Positions 43,039-50,953 of a stretch of 64,000 nucleotides of DNA are shown one piece after another. Position 1 is the stretch's first letter. The number at the start of each line of letters is the position of its first letter. The notes under the pieces were generated by a model. The model was not told the origin of the DNA and ran no database searches. It worked only from the letters and a program-made list of their open reading frames with translations. The DNA is taken from the NCBI RefSeq assembly GCF_030694085.1, contig NZ_JAUXZE010000073.1, positions 149,269-213,268 of the forward strand, in the 5' to 3' direction. Source of the DNA: Tabrizicola sp. GTDB taxonomy: Bacteria > Pseudomonadota > Alphaproteobacteria > Rhodobacterales > Rhodobacteraceae. Both the position numbers and the translations under genes were made by a program.

Positions 43039-44546
43039 TGCGCCAGCGTCGCCCCGCCCGGACCCCGAACGCCATCCCGCAGCCGCCCTTCGGCCAGGTG
43101 CCCAGGGTCTATGATCCGATCAGGGTGATCAGCGACGATCAGGTCGAGGCGATCCATCAGGCGGCGCTGCGATTGCTGGCTACCCAAGGGATGCGGGTCC
43201 TGAACGGGCGGGCGCTGGACCTGTTCCGGGGCGCGGGCGCGCGGATCGACGGGCAGATGGTCTACCCCGAGCCGGGCCTGATCGAAGGGCTTCTGGCCAC
43301 GGTCCCGCCGACGTTTCGCATCGCGGCGCGGAACCGGGCGAGGGACCTGCGCTTTGGCGGCACTGACATGGTTTTTGCCAGTGTCGGCGGGCCGGCCTAT
43401 GTGATGGACCTTGACCGGGGTCGCCGCGACGGGACCTTGCAGGACCTGCAGGACTTCCTGCGCCTCTGCCAAAGCCTGAACGTGATCCAGCAGGAATCTG
43501 GCGGCCCGCTGGAGCCGATGGACCTGCCCGCCGCGACCCGGCATCTGGACCTTTATCTGTCGCAATGCACCCTACTGGACAAAAGCTGGCAGTTGAACGC
43601 CCTTGGTCGCGAGCGGACGATGGACGGGATCGAGATGGCAGCGATCTCGATGGGCTGGTCGCTGGATGATCTGGCGCGCCAGCCGATGATGATGGGGGTG
43701 ATCAACACCAACTCGCCCCGGCAGCTGGACGTGCCGATGGCGGAGGGGCTGATCGCGCTGGCGGAACATGGGCAGGTGGCGATCGTGACGCCTTTCACGC
43801 TGGCAGGGGCGATGGCCCCGGTTTCACTGGCGGGGGCGCTTGTCCTGCAGCATGCCGAGGCGATGTTCGGGGTGGCGTTGACGCAGATCGTGCGGCCCGG
43901 GGTGCCGGTGATGTATGGCGGGTTCACCAGCAATGTCGACATGAAGACCGGCGCGCCCGCCTTTGGCACGCCGGAATATGCCAAGGCGGCGCAGGCATCG
44001 GGTCAACTTGCACGCCGGATCGGGGTGCCGTTCCGGTCCTCGAACACCACGGCGGCCAATGCGCTGGATGCCCAGGCGGCTTACGAATCGATGATGTCGC
44101 TCTGGGGCTGCCTGATGGGCGGCGCGCATCTGGTGATCCACGGCGCGGGCTGGATGCATGGCGGGCTGACGGCAAGCTTCGAGAAGCTGATCCTGGACGC
44201 CGAACTCTTGGGGATGATGCAGAGCTATTTCCGGCCCATCGCAGTCAGCGACGAGGCGCTGTCGCTGGACGCCATCGCCGAGGCCGGGGTCGGCGGTCAT
44301 TTCTTCGGCACGGCGCAGACGATGGCGATGTATGAAACCGCTTTTCACCCGCCGATGCTGTCGAACTGGGACAGCTATCCGAACTGGCAGGCGCGGGGGT
44401 CGGAGGAGGCTCCGCAGCGGGCCAACCGGATCTGGAAGGAGTTGCTGACGAACCATGAGGAGCCACCCCTCGACCCCGGCATCCGCGCGGCGCTGGAGGA
44501 TTTCGTCGCCCGCCGCAAGGCCGAGGGCGGGGCCCCGACGAACTGA
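43038..44546 (+). CDS. MttB-family (trimethylamine methyltransferase-like) protein
   Basis: 502 aa from ATG 43038, which has AAGGAG upstream. Family segments include QAALRLLATQGMRVLNG at the N-terminus, VFASVGGPAYVMDLDRG, the central TIM-barrel stretch VPVMYGGFTSNVDMKTGAP and GGAHLVIHGAGWMHGGLT. There is no in-frame TAG, so it is a non-pyrrolysine MttB-type protein; characterised ones demethylate glycine betaine or proline betaine with a corrinoid protein partner. No corrinoid protein or its reactivase is in the window. Coupling to the TMADH-like gene suggests sequential demethylation of a quaternary amine. Confidence 0.85.
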   Translation: MRQRRPARTPNAIPQPPFGQVPRVYDPIRVISDDQVEAIHQAALRLLATQGMRVLNGRALDLFRGAGARIDGQMVYPEPGLIEGLLATVPPTFRIAARNRARDLRFGGTDMVFASVGGPAYVMDLDRGRRDGTLQDLQDFLRLCQSLNVIQQESGGPLEPMDLPAATRHLDLYLSQCTLLDKSWQLNALGRERTMDGIEMAAISMGWSLDDLARQPMMMGVINTNSPRQLDVPMAEGLIALAEHGQVAIVTPFTLAGAMAPVSLAGALVLQHAEAMFGVALTQIVRPGVPVMYGGFTSNVDMKTGAPAFGTPEYAKAAQASGQLARRIGVPFRSSNTTAANALDAQAAYESMMSLWGCLMGGAHLVIHGAGWMHGGLTASFEKLILDAELLGMMQSYFRPIAVSDEALSLDAIAEAGVGGHFFGTAQTMAMYETAFHPPMLSNWDSYPNWQARGSEEAPQRANRIWKELLTNHEEPPLDPGIRAALEDFVARRKAEGGAPTN

Positions 44547-44564
44547 TGGCGACGAACTGATGGC
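44537..44564. repeat. Exact 14-bp tandem duplication at the MttB/TetR junction
   Basis: GACGAACTGATGGC occurs twice in direct succession (44537-44550 and 44551-44564). Each unit contains a TGATG. The first supplies the MttB stop (44544-44546) and a dead-end ATG (44546) that meets a stop after three codons; the second supplies the TetR start at 44560. Confidence 0.85.
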
Positions 44565-45138
44565 CAAGTTCACCAGACTTTCCAGCGAGGAACGCCGCGC
44601 GCAATTGATCGACGTGGGGTTGGCCTGTCTGTCCGAAGGCGGCATCCTGCATTTCACTGTCGACCGCATCTGCCAGCGGGCGGGAGTGTCGCGCGGGCTG
44701 GTGCTGCACCATTTCGGTTCGATGGCCGAGATGCTGGCGGCCGTCTACGCGCGCATCTACCGCGATACCGTCCCCGATCTGGGCTTGCTTCCGCCCGAGG
44801 CCCGGCTGGAGGCGCTGCTCGACGGGATCTTCGCCCCGACGGCCTTCAGCCGCGACACGCTGGCCGCCTGGCTGACGCTATGGGGCCAGGTCGCGGTCAC
44901 CCCTGCCCTGCAGGCGGAACACCAGCGGCAATTCCGCGTCTACCAGGCGCAGGTTCGTGACGCGATTGCGGCAATGGCGGAAGCACGGGGGCGGAAGGTC
45001 GAGGCCGACCGCCTTGCCAGCTCACTTGTCTGCCTGATCGACGGGTTATGCCTGCAACGCTGCATGGACCCCGACGTGATCAGCGCCGAGGCCGCGAAAG
45101 CCGCATGCAGGGACCTCCTTGCGCCCCATCTCGGCTAG
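44560..45138 (+). CDS. TetR-family transcriptional regulator (BetI-like)
   Basis: 192 aa from ATG 44560. The HTH reads SSEERRAQLIDVGLACLSEG, then VDRICQRAGVSRGLVLHHFG; the HHFGS and following helices resemble BetI-type TetR regulators, which respond to choline or betaine. It is the third gene of the TMADH-like/MttB operon, with 13 bp after the MttB stop, and is a good candidate for controlling that operon in response to a quaternary amine. Confidence 0.87.
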   Translation: MAKFTRLSSEERRAQLIDVGLACLSEGGILHFTVDRICQRAGVSRGLVLHHFGSMAEMLAAVYARIYRDTVPDLGLLPPEARLEALLDGIFAPTAFSRDTLAAWLTLWGQVAVTPALQAEHQRQFRVYQAQVRDAIAAMAEARGRKVEADRLASSLVCLIDGLCLQRCMDPDVISAEAAKAACRDLLAPHLG

Positions 45139-45140
45139 GG

Positions 45141-46031
45141 TCACTCGGCCCCGATGATCTTCGCCAGCTTGCCGAGCGTCTGAAGACCCAGTTCCACCGC
45201 GCCAAAGCCCTTGGCGTCGTGGTACTCCTTGGCCGTCGCCATCACCATGCCCAGCGTCACCTTCGTCGCCCCGTCCTGATCCTCGAACGTTGCCCAGGCA
45301 TCGGCATGTTTCGGCCCGTTCTCGCCCCAGTGCAGCGTGTAGTCGAGGCGCGCTTCGGGAATCATCGCGCCGTATTTGTGGTGGTTCGGGAAGACCGTGC
45401 CGTCCGGCCCGATCATGTCGAACACCCACTCGCCCCCGGCCCGCAGGTCGATGCGGGAGGTGCGGCACGAAAACCCGTCCGGCCCCCACCATTTCGGCAA
45501 GGATTCGGAGTTCATCCACGCCCCCCAGACCACCGGAACCGGGGCCTTGATGACCCGCTGCAACAGCAAGGTCCGTTCCGCAACCGCGCGCAGGTTGTCG
45601 ATGCCCGCGTTGAAGCCTTGGCGATACCCGTCGGCCATGTCCGCGGCCAATGAGGCCAGCTGGACCGTGACCTTGATCCGGCTGGTCTCGCCCTCGGCCG
45701 CGAAATCGGCGGTGACAAGGGCCGCGGACTGTCGGTCCCCTTCCTTCGAGACAACCTCATAGCCGACGGTCCGCGCCTCGGGCACGAGGTCAAGCCAACC
45801 GCCCTCGACCCTTAGGTCCGGCTCTCCGGCCACCTTGCAAAGCGAAACCTCACGCCCGCCAACCCTGCTGTCGGCTTCAAGGAACTCCACCGTGACCGAG
45901 GGGGCCGTCGCGGCCCAGACCGCCCGCGCGGCAGGTGAGATCCAGGCGGCGTAAAGCGTGGCCACCGGGGCCGCGATGCTGCGCTCGAAGGTCAGGGTTG
46001 CGAAACGGTCTGACACCTGATCGCGGCTCAT
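45141..46031 (-). CDS. Tandem SRPBCC (AHSA1-like) domain protein
   Basis: 296 aa holding two SRPBCC domains, at about residues 8-145 (LTFERSIAAPVATLYAAWIS) and 150-290 (LLLQRVIKAPVPVVWGAWMN, WWGPDGFSCRTSRIDLRAGG). Each domain has a hydrophobic ligand cavity; AHSA1-like members bind small hydrophobic molecules and rarely have known reactions. Its start overlaps the stop of the next SRPBCC gene on the minus strand, so it is the last gene of an ArsR-SRPBCC-SRPBCC operon. Its stop lies 2 bp from that of the convergent TetR gene. Confidence 0.85.
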   Translation of the reverse strand: MSRDQVSDRFATLTFERSIAAPVATLYAAWISPAARAVWAATAPSVTVEFLEADSRVGGREVSLCKVAGEPDLRVEGGWLDLVPEARTVGYEVVSKEGDRQSAALVTADFAAEGETSRIKVTVQLASLAADMADGYRQGFNAGIDNLRAVAERTLLLQRVIKAPVPVVWGAWMNSESLPKWWGPDGFSCRTSRIDLRAGGEWVFDMIGPDGTVFPNHHKYGAMIPEARLDYTLHWGENGPKHADAWATFEDQDGATKVTLGMVMATAKEYHDAKGFGAVELGLQTLGKLAKIIGAE

Positions 46032-46504
46032 TTCATCAATCCTTGTGCATATTCCTCAAGCTGCGTGACCACCGTGCCCCAGCCATCATAGAACCCCATG
46101 TCCTTGTGCGCCTTCGCAGTATCCGCGTTCCGGTGCCGGGCGATGGCGGTATACTTGGTGCGGCCGCCCCCGATGTCCTCGAAGGTCAGGATCGCGGTCA
46201 TGAAGGGTTCGGGCGCGGGCTTCCAGCCTTCGGTGTAGGCGTCGGTGAAGACGAGACGCTCGTTCGGCACGACCTCAAGATAGACGCCGTTGTTCTGCAT
46301 CTCGTTGCCTTCGACCAGAAAGGTCGTGTTGCACTTGCCGCCGACGCGGACGTCCAGGTCGCAGGCCGTCACCTTGTGCGGTTTCGGGACGAACCAGTGG
46401 ACCAGATGCTCGGGCGTCGTCCAGCACATGTAGAGGATGTCGCGCGGGGCGTTCACTTCGCGGGTCAGGACGAGGTCAAGTTCCGGGTCAAGGTCGGGTT
46501 TCAT
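46028..46504 (-). CDS. Single-domain SRPBCC (AHSA1-like) protein
   Basis: 158 aa. The domain runs from LVLTREVNAPRDILYMCWTT to WGTVVTQLEEYAQGLMK, with WFVPKPHKVTACDLDVRVGG in the place of the family's ligand-binding lip. It overlaps the genes on both sides by four bases (ATGA type), so translation of the three-gene operon is coupled. It is similar to each half of the tandem protein downstream, suggesting duplication. Confidence 0.87.
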   Translation of the reverse strand: MKPDLDPELDLVLTREVNAPRDILYMCWTTPEHLVHWFVPKPHKVTACDLDVRVGGKCNTTFLVEGNEMQNNGVYLEVVPNERLVFTDAYTEGWKPAPEPFMTAILTFEDIGGGRTKYTAIARHRNADTAKAHKDMGFYDGWGTVVTQLEEYAQGLMK

Positions 46505-46842
46505 TTCTCACGCTCCTTCATGAGGTTCATCACGTAGTCGTCCAGCCGATCCAGCCGCGCCTCCCAGACCTTGCGCTGCGCGTCGAGCCAGTCGGTCATC
46601 GGCTCCATGGCCTTGGGCTGGAAGACGCAGGACCGGACGCGCCCGTCCTTCTGGGTCGAGACCAGCCCCGCCTCTTCCAGCACCGAGAGATGGCGCAGGA
46701 TGGTTGGCAACTTGAACCCGGTCGGGCCGGCCAGTTCAGTCACCGGCGCCGGACCGCGCGCCAGTCGGTTCAACATCATGCGTCGGGTCGGATCCGACAG
46801 CGCATGGAACAGGAGGTCGAGGTGTGGATCATGCTTAGCCAT
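46501..46842 (-). CDS. ArsR-family transcriptional regulator
   Basis: 113 aa with a winged HTH: LFHALSDPTRRMMLNRLARG, then KLPTILRHLSVLEEAGLVST and RVRSCVFQPKAMEPMTDW. No cysteine pair for metal sensing is present. This branch (SdpR/AHSA1-associated) usually precedes SRPBCC genes and represses its own operon. Repeated TTRGCAA words directly upstream are candidate binding sites. Confidence 0.9.
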   Translation of the reverse strand: MAKHDPHLDLLFHALSDPTRRMMLNRLARGPAPVTELAGPTGFKLPTILRHLSVLEEAGLVSTQKDGRVRSCVFQPKAMEPMTDWLDAQRKVWEARLDRLDDYVMNLMKEREK

Positions 46843-46843
46843 G

Positions 46844-46899
46844 TTGCTAACTATACACCCATTGCAGCGTGAGGAAAGAAAAACTTAGCAAGTTGGCAA
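46844..46899. promoter_or_regulatory. Candidate ArsR operator half-sites
   Basis: TTGCTAA (46844-46850) lies two bases upstream of the ArsR start codon. TTAGCAA (46885-46891) is its inverse complement, and TTGGCAA (46893-46899) follows in direct orientation with an 8-bp period. Three related 7-mers in a 56-bp AT-rich leader suggest autoregulation. Confidence 0.45.
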
Positions 46900-46995
46900 A
46901 GTTTTTTACCTTCGCGATTTTCCGACAAGTGATTTTCGGCCCGGCTTGGAATTGCCCCCCTGCTTTCCTTTGCCCGGCCTGTCCCTCTCGCCTAT

Positions 46996-47013
46996 TGTGT
47001 GCCACAGCATACA
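46996..47013. promoter_or_regulatory. Inverted repeat upstream of glcB
   Basis: TGTGTGC (46996-47002), a 4-bp spacer and GCATACA (47007-47013) form an inverted repeat matching at 6 of 7 positions. It lies 32-49 bp upstream of the glcB start. Size and spacing suit a GntR/FadR- or IclR-type regulator, families known to control glyoxylate-cycle genes. Confidence 0.5.
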
Positions 47014-47044
47014 GAGCGGCCCGAAGGCCCAGGGAGAACAAGCG

Positions 47045-49189
47045 ATGGCGGAACGTCTGGATCGTTCGGGGCTTCAGGTGGATGCGGTGCTGGCCCGCTT
47101 TGTCGAGGACGAGGCGCTGCCCGGCACCGGACTCGAGGCTGCGAAGTTCTGGTCAGGCCTGGCCGGGATGCTGGCCAACTTCGCCCCGCAGAACCGGGCG
47201 CTCTTGGCCAAGCGGGACGACCTGCAGGCAAAGATCGATGTCTGGCACGTGGCCCGGCGCGGCCAGCCGCATGACCATGGCGCCTACAAGGCGTTCCTGG
47301 CCGAGATCGGCTATCTCTTGCCCGAAGGTCCGGCCTTCAGCATCGAGACGACCAACGTCGACCCCGAAGTTGCCAAGGTTCCGGGCCCTCAACTGGTGGT
47401 TCCGGTGACCAATGCCCGCTATGCCCTGAATGCCGCCAATGCCCGCTGGGGCAGCCTTTACGACTGCCTTTATGGCACCGACGCGATGGGCTCGTTGCCC
47501 CCTGCGGGCGGCTATGTGCGGGGCCGCGGCGCGCGGGTGATCGCCCGGGCGCGGGTGTTCCTGGACGAGGCTTTCCCGATTGCCGGCACAAGCCATGCGG
47601 ACGTGCGGCGCTACGTCGTGAAGGACGGGGCGCTGCTGGTGGACGATCTGCCGCTAGTGGACCCGTCGAAGTTCGCGGGCTACCGGGGCAATCCGAAAGC
47701 CCCGGACGCGGTTCTGTTGCGCAACAACGGGTTGCATGTGGAACTGGTCTTCGACCGCGCGCATTTCATCGGCTCGCGGGATCAGGCGCTTTTGGCCGAC
47801 GTGCAACTGGAAAGCGCGTTGACGGCGATCATGGACTGCGAGGATTCGGTCGCCTGCGTCGATGCCGGCGACAAGGTCGGGGCCTACCGGAACTGGCTGG
47901 GGCTGATGAAGGGAACCCTGTCCGAGGTCTTTGAAAAGGGCGGCCGCCCGGTAGAGCGTCGGCTGGCGGCGGACCGGGAGTATCTGGATCCGAACGGCAG
48001 CCCGTTCACGCTGAAGGGCCGCGCGCTGATGTGGGTCAGGAACGTGGGTCACCTGATGACCAATCCGGCGATCCTGCTGCCGGATGGGACCGAGGTGCCC
48101 GAGGGTCTGATGGATGCGATGATGACGGTGGCCATCGCGCTGCATGACCTGCGGAAGACCGAGGGGATGCGGAACTCGGTCCAAGGCTCGGTCTATGTGG
48201 TGAAGCCCAAGATGCACGGGCCGGAGGAAGTGGCTTTTGCAGACGCGGTGATGGCGCGGGTGGAGGAGGTGCTGGGGCTGCCCAAGGCGACGGTGAAGCT
48301 GGGGATCATGGATGAGGAACGGCAGACGTCCGTGAACCTCAAGGAGTGCATCCGCGCGGCGAAGGGGCGGGTTGCGTTCATCAATACCGGCTTTCTCGAC
48401 CGGACCGGGGACGAGATTCACACCTCGATGGAAGCCGGGGCGTTCAGCCGGAAGGACTTCATCAAGCGGAAGTCCTGGATCACGGCCTATGAGAACCTGA
48501 ACGTCGACATCGGGCTGGAGTGCGGGTTGTCGGGTCGCGCCCAGATCGGCAAGGGGATGTGGGCGATGCCGGACCTGATGGCGGCGATGCTGGACGAGAA
48601 GATCGCCCACCCCCGCGCGGGGGCGAACACGGCCTGGGTTCCGTCGCCGACGGCTGCCACCTTGCATGCCCTGCACTATCACAAGGTCGATGTCTTCGCG
48701 GTGCAGGCGCGGCTGGCGAAGGGCGGGCGGCGGGCGCATGTGGACGGGATCCTGGACATTCCGCTGGCCAGCTTTCAGGCCTGGAACCGGGCGCAGGTGC
48801 TGCGCGAGGTCGAGAATAACGCGCAGGGGATTCTGGGCTACGTCGTGCGCTGGATCGATCAGGGGGTGGGCTGTTCGAAGGTGCCGGACGTGAGTGATGT
48901 CGGGCTGATGGAGGACCGGGCGACCTGCCGGATCTCGGCCCAGCATGTCGCGAACTGGCTGCATCATGGGGTCGTCAGCGAGACCGAGGTGATGGAGGCG
49001 ATGAAAAAGATGGCCGCCGTGGTGGACCGGCAGAACGCGGGCGATCCCTTGTATCGGCCGATGGCCCCGGCCTTCCAGGGGGCGGCTTTCCAGGCGGCCT
49101 GTGATCTGGTCTTCAAGGGCCGGGAGCAGCCTTCGGGGTACACCGAACCCCTCCTCCACGCCTGGCGGTTGCGGGTGAAGGCAAGGTAG
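47045..49189 (+). CDS. glcB: Malate synthase G
   Basis: 714 aa from ATG 47045; family length is about 720-730. Malate synthase G condenses glyoxylate with acetyl-CoA to malate. Recognisable segments: [26 protein letters not shown] divided over residues 118-145, [15 protein letters not shown], the active-site region [14 protein letters not shown] [33 protein letters not shown], and [20 protein letters not shown]. An upstream open frame to 46946 has no family similarity. The stop TAG at 49187-49189 abuts a palindromic repeat directly. Confidence 0.97.
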   Translation: MAERLDRSGLQVDAVLARFVEDEALPGTGLEAAKFWSGLAGMLANFAPQNRALLAKRDDLQAKIDVWHVARRGQPHDHGAYKAFLAEIGYLLPEGPAFSIETTNVDPEVAKVPGPQLVVPVTNARYALNAANARWGSLYDCLYGTDAMGSLPPAGGYVRGRGARVIARARVFLDEAFPIAGTSHADVRRYVVKDGALLVDDLPLVDPSKFAGYRGNPKAPDAVLLRNNGLHVELVFDRAHFIGSRDQALLADVQLESALTAIMDCEDSVACVDAGDKVGAYRNWLGLMKGTLSEVFEKGGRPVERRLAADREYLDPNGSPFTLKGRALMWVRNVGHLMTNPAILLPDGTEVPEGLMDAMMTVAIALHDLRKTEGMRNSVQGSVYVVKPKMHGPEEVAFADAVMARVEEVLGLPKATVKLGIMDEERQTSVNLKECIRAAKGRVAFINTGFLDRTGDEIHTSMEAGAFSRKDFIKRKSWITAYENLNVDIGLECGLSGRAQIGKGMWAMPDLMAAMLDEKIAHPRAGANTAWVPSPTAATLHALHYHKVDVFAVQARLAKGGRRAHVDGILDIPLASFQAWNRAQVLREVENNAQGILGYVVRWIDQGVGCSKVPDVSDVGLMEDRATCRISAQHVANWLHHGVVSETEVMEAMKKMAAVVDRQNAGDPLYRPMAPAFQGAAFQAACDLVFKGREQPSGYTEPLLHAWRLRVKAR

Positions 49190-49228
49190 TGTCCACGGTG
49201 GACATTTCTGGTTGATCGTTTGTAATCA
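49190..49228 (-). repeat. Composite dispersed motif, copy 3 (inverted)
   Basis: TGTCCACGGTGGACA (49190-49204) starts at the base after the glcB stop codon. On the minus strand TGATT (49228-49224) precedes the palindrome with exactly the same 19-nt spacing as in the other two copies. The element points into the 3' end of glcB. Confidence 0.75.
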
Positions 49229-49286
49229 ATGGCTTGGTCGCGGGCGTTAGGGGTTTCTTAACACCTGCCCACAGCGCGGATCGGGG

Positions 49287-49415
49287 CGGTTTTCAAGCGG
49301 AGCGCTGGCGCGCCAGCCTTTGTCTCGCCTCTGGCGCAAGCGCCAACCGGCTCGGGCATTGGGGGGGTTTGACCCCCCAAACCCCCGGAGGATATTTGCG
49401 AACAGGTGAATGGCA
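49287..49415 (+). repeat. Structured dispersed repeat, copy B
   Basis: It begins GGCGGTTTTC and ends GATATTTGCGAACAGGTGAA, as does copy A. Inside are the 14-bp palindrome GCTGGCGCGCCAGC (49304-49317), TTTGTCTCGCC, TGGCGC-AA-GCGCCA (49332-49345) and GGGGGG-TTTGA-CCCCCC (around 49362-49378). The order of hairpins matches copy A while the stem sequences differ. It fills most of the 289-bp gap between glcB and the DUF3883 gene. Confidence 0.7.
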
Positions 49416-49478
49416 TGCAGGCTTTCCGTCTGGCGGGGCGGGTGACAGGTGTTTCCGCCTTCTGTAGCTTGCCCGCCA

Positions 49479-50315
49479 ATGCCATTCGAAGACTGGTCAG
49501 CCGAGGAGAACGACCGGATCGTCGCGGATTACTTCGCGATGCTGGCCGAGGATATTGCACAGCGGCCTTACAGCAAGGCCGAGCATCGGCGCAGGCTGCG
49601 GCAGGGGCTGAATGGGCGCTCGGACGGATCGGTGGAGTTCAAGCACCAGAACATCAGCGCCGTCCTGAAGGGGCTGGGGGAGACGTGGATCACCGGCTAC
49701 AAGCCTGCCTTCAACTTTCAATCCTCCCTGGAAGATGCTGTTCTACGCTGGCTTGGGCAGAACAGCGTGTGGCTGGACCGCACACCCGCCCCGCTTCCCG
49801 AGACTGTCTTTCAGGATGAAGCGACGATCTGGATCGGTCCCTCGCCGACGTTGTCGAACCAGCCGCAGCCGAAGGAGCTGGAGCAGATGCTGCGGATCGC
49901 GCGGAAGTTCGACGTGGCGGGCCGCGATGCGCGCAATCGGGCGCTGGGGCGTGCGGGAGAGGACCGTGTCCTGCGTCATGAGCGGGCGGTTCTGCGGGCG
50001 TCGGGTCGCGACGATCTGGCGCGCAGGGTGCGCTGGGTGTCCGAGGCGGATGGCGACGGCGCGGGATACGACATCGCCAGTTTCACCCCCGAGGGCCGGA
50101 CGCGGCTGATAGAAGTGAAGACCACGAACGGCTGGGAGCGGACGCCGTTCCATATCAGTCGGAACGAATTGGCGGTCGCGGAAGAGCGGCGGTCGGACTG
50201 GAGTCTCTTCCGTCTGTTGAACTTCGGGCGTGCCCCGCAGGCCTTCGAATTGCGCCCACCGCTGGACGCGCATGTGTCTCTGGCTGCAACGACCTTTCAG
50301 GCCAGTTTCCAGTGA
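49479..50315 (+). CDS. DUF3883-domain protein, putative PD-(D/E)XK-type nuclease fold
   Basis: 278 aa from ATG 49479. The C-terminal domain (about residues 155-265) has GRAGEDRVLRHER, DGAGYDIASF and LIEVKTTNGWERTPFHISRNE; the E...D...E-x-K spacing is that of PD-(D/E)XK nucleases, as in the DUF3883 domain of McrB-like and NO VEIN proteins. The N-terminal part (FKHQNISAVLKGLGETWITGYKPAFNFQ) is typical of restriction-associated proteins. It stands alone: no helicase, methylase or GTPase gene is next to it. It lies directly downstream of the structured repeat and has no clear ribosome-binding site. Confidence 0.75.
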   Translation: MPFEDWSAEENDRIVADYFAMLAEDIAQRPYSKAEHRRRLRQGLNGRSDGSVEFKHQNISAVLKGLGETWITGYKPAFNFQSSLEDAVLRWLGQNSVWLDRTPAPLPETVFQDEATIWIGPSPTLSNQPQPKELEQMLRIARKFDVAGRDARNRALGRAGEDRVLRHERAVLRASGRDDLARRVRWVSEADGDGAGYDIASFTPEGRTRLIEVKTTNGWERTPFHISRNELAVAEERRSDWSLFRLLNFGRAPQAFELRPPLDAHVSLAATTFQASFQ

Positions 50316-50331
50316 GCAGGCGGTGCCGGGG

Positions 50332-50565
50332 TCAGCGCCGGTCAGGCGGCGCCTGCCCCATCAGGCCGACCTCGCGCGAACGTCTCGGGCGGAGGTAGGC
50401 CCAGTTGAGGAGCGCGGCCGGAACGCCGATCACCAGGCCTGCAAGCGCGGCCCAGAGGAAGGTGGACCAATGGTACTGGCCCAGCGCAAGCCCGGCGATG
50501 ACGACGGCCCCCGCAATGGATGAGGTCCAGAGGGCGAGGAGCCAGATACGGAGATGGGGGAACAT
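50332..50565 (-). CDS. Small two-helix membrane protein
   Basis: 77 aa from ATG 50565 with AGGAGAAC upstream. Two membrane helices (IWLLALWTSSIAGAVVIAGLAL and WAALAGLVIGVPAALLNWAYL, each given approximately) and a basic C-terminal tail (RPRRSREV) are visible. No family is recognised. Confidence 0.65.
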   Translation of the reverse strand: MFPHLRIWLLALWTSSIAGAVVIAGLALGQYHWSTFLWAALAGLVIGVPAALLNWAYLRPRRSREVGLMGQAPPDRR

Positions 50566-50627
50566 GGCGGTTCTCCTGCGATGGGTGGTCGCAGGGTAAA
50601 CCCGTTCCATGCGGTCGGGTTCCTACC

Positions 50628-50879
50628 CTAGCCGATATCGAGTGCAATCGCGTGGATGCGCTGGTTGAGGTCCCCCAATGCCTTTTGCACAGCGCGGTGC
50701 CGGGCGACGCGGGACATCGGCGCGAAAGCTTCGGCGCGAATGGTGATGTGGAAGTGGCTGGCGCCAGAGCCGTCGTCGCCGGCGTGGCCTGCGTGCTTGT
50801 GGCTTTCGTTTTCCACCTTTAGGACCGAGGGCTGGAACGCGGCGGTCAGGCGGTCCTCGATTTCGTCTTTCACCGTCAT
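50628..50879 (-). CDS. BolA family protein
   Basis: 83 aa. The BolA pattern is complete: MTVKDEIEDRLTAAFQPSVL, HAGHAGDDGSGASHFHITI and MSRVARHRAVQKALGDLN. The conserved HFHI segment supplies the His that, with a monothiol glutaredoxin, can coordinate a 2Fe-2S cluster. In alphaproteobacteria BolA proteins work in iron-sulfur trafficking and iron sensing. It is divergent from the J-domain gene. Confidence 0.92.
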   Translation of the reverse strand: MTVKDEIEDRLTAAFQPSVLKVENESHKHAGHAGDDGSGASHFHITIRAEAFAPMSRVARHRAVQKALGDLNQRIHAIALDIG

Positions 50880-50953
50880 GTCAGGCCAGCCCCCTTCTAA
50901 CTTCCGGGAAAAGCCCTAAACTCATGCCCCCGAGTCGGAAAGGCCCAGTTCGC

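Noticed and set aside
43038..44546. Possible pyrrolysine-containing MttB
   Set aside because: No in-frame TAG is present within the reading frame; it ends at TGA at family-like length.
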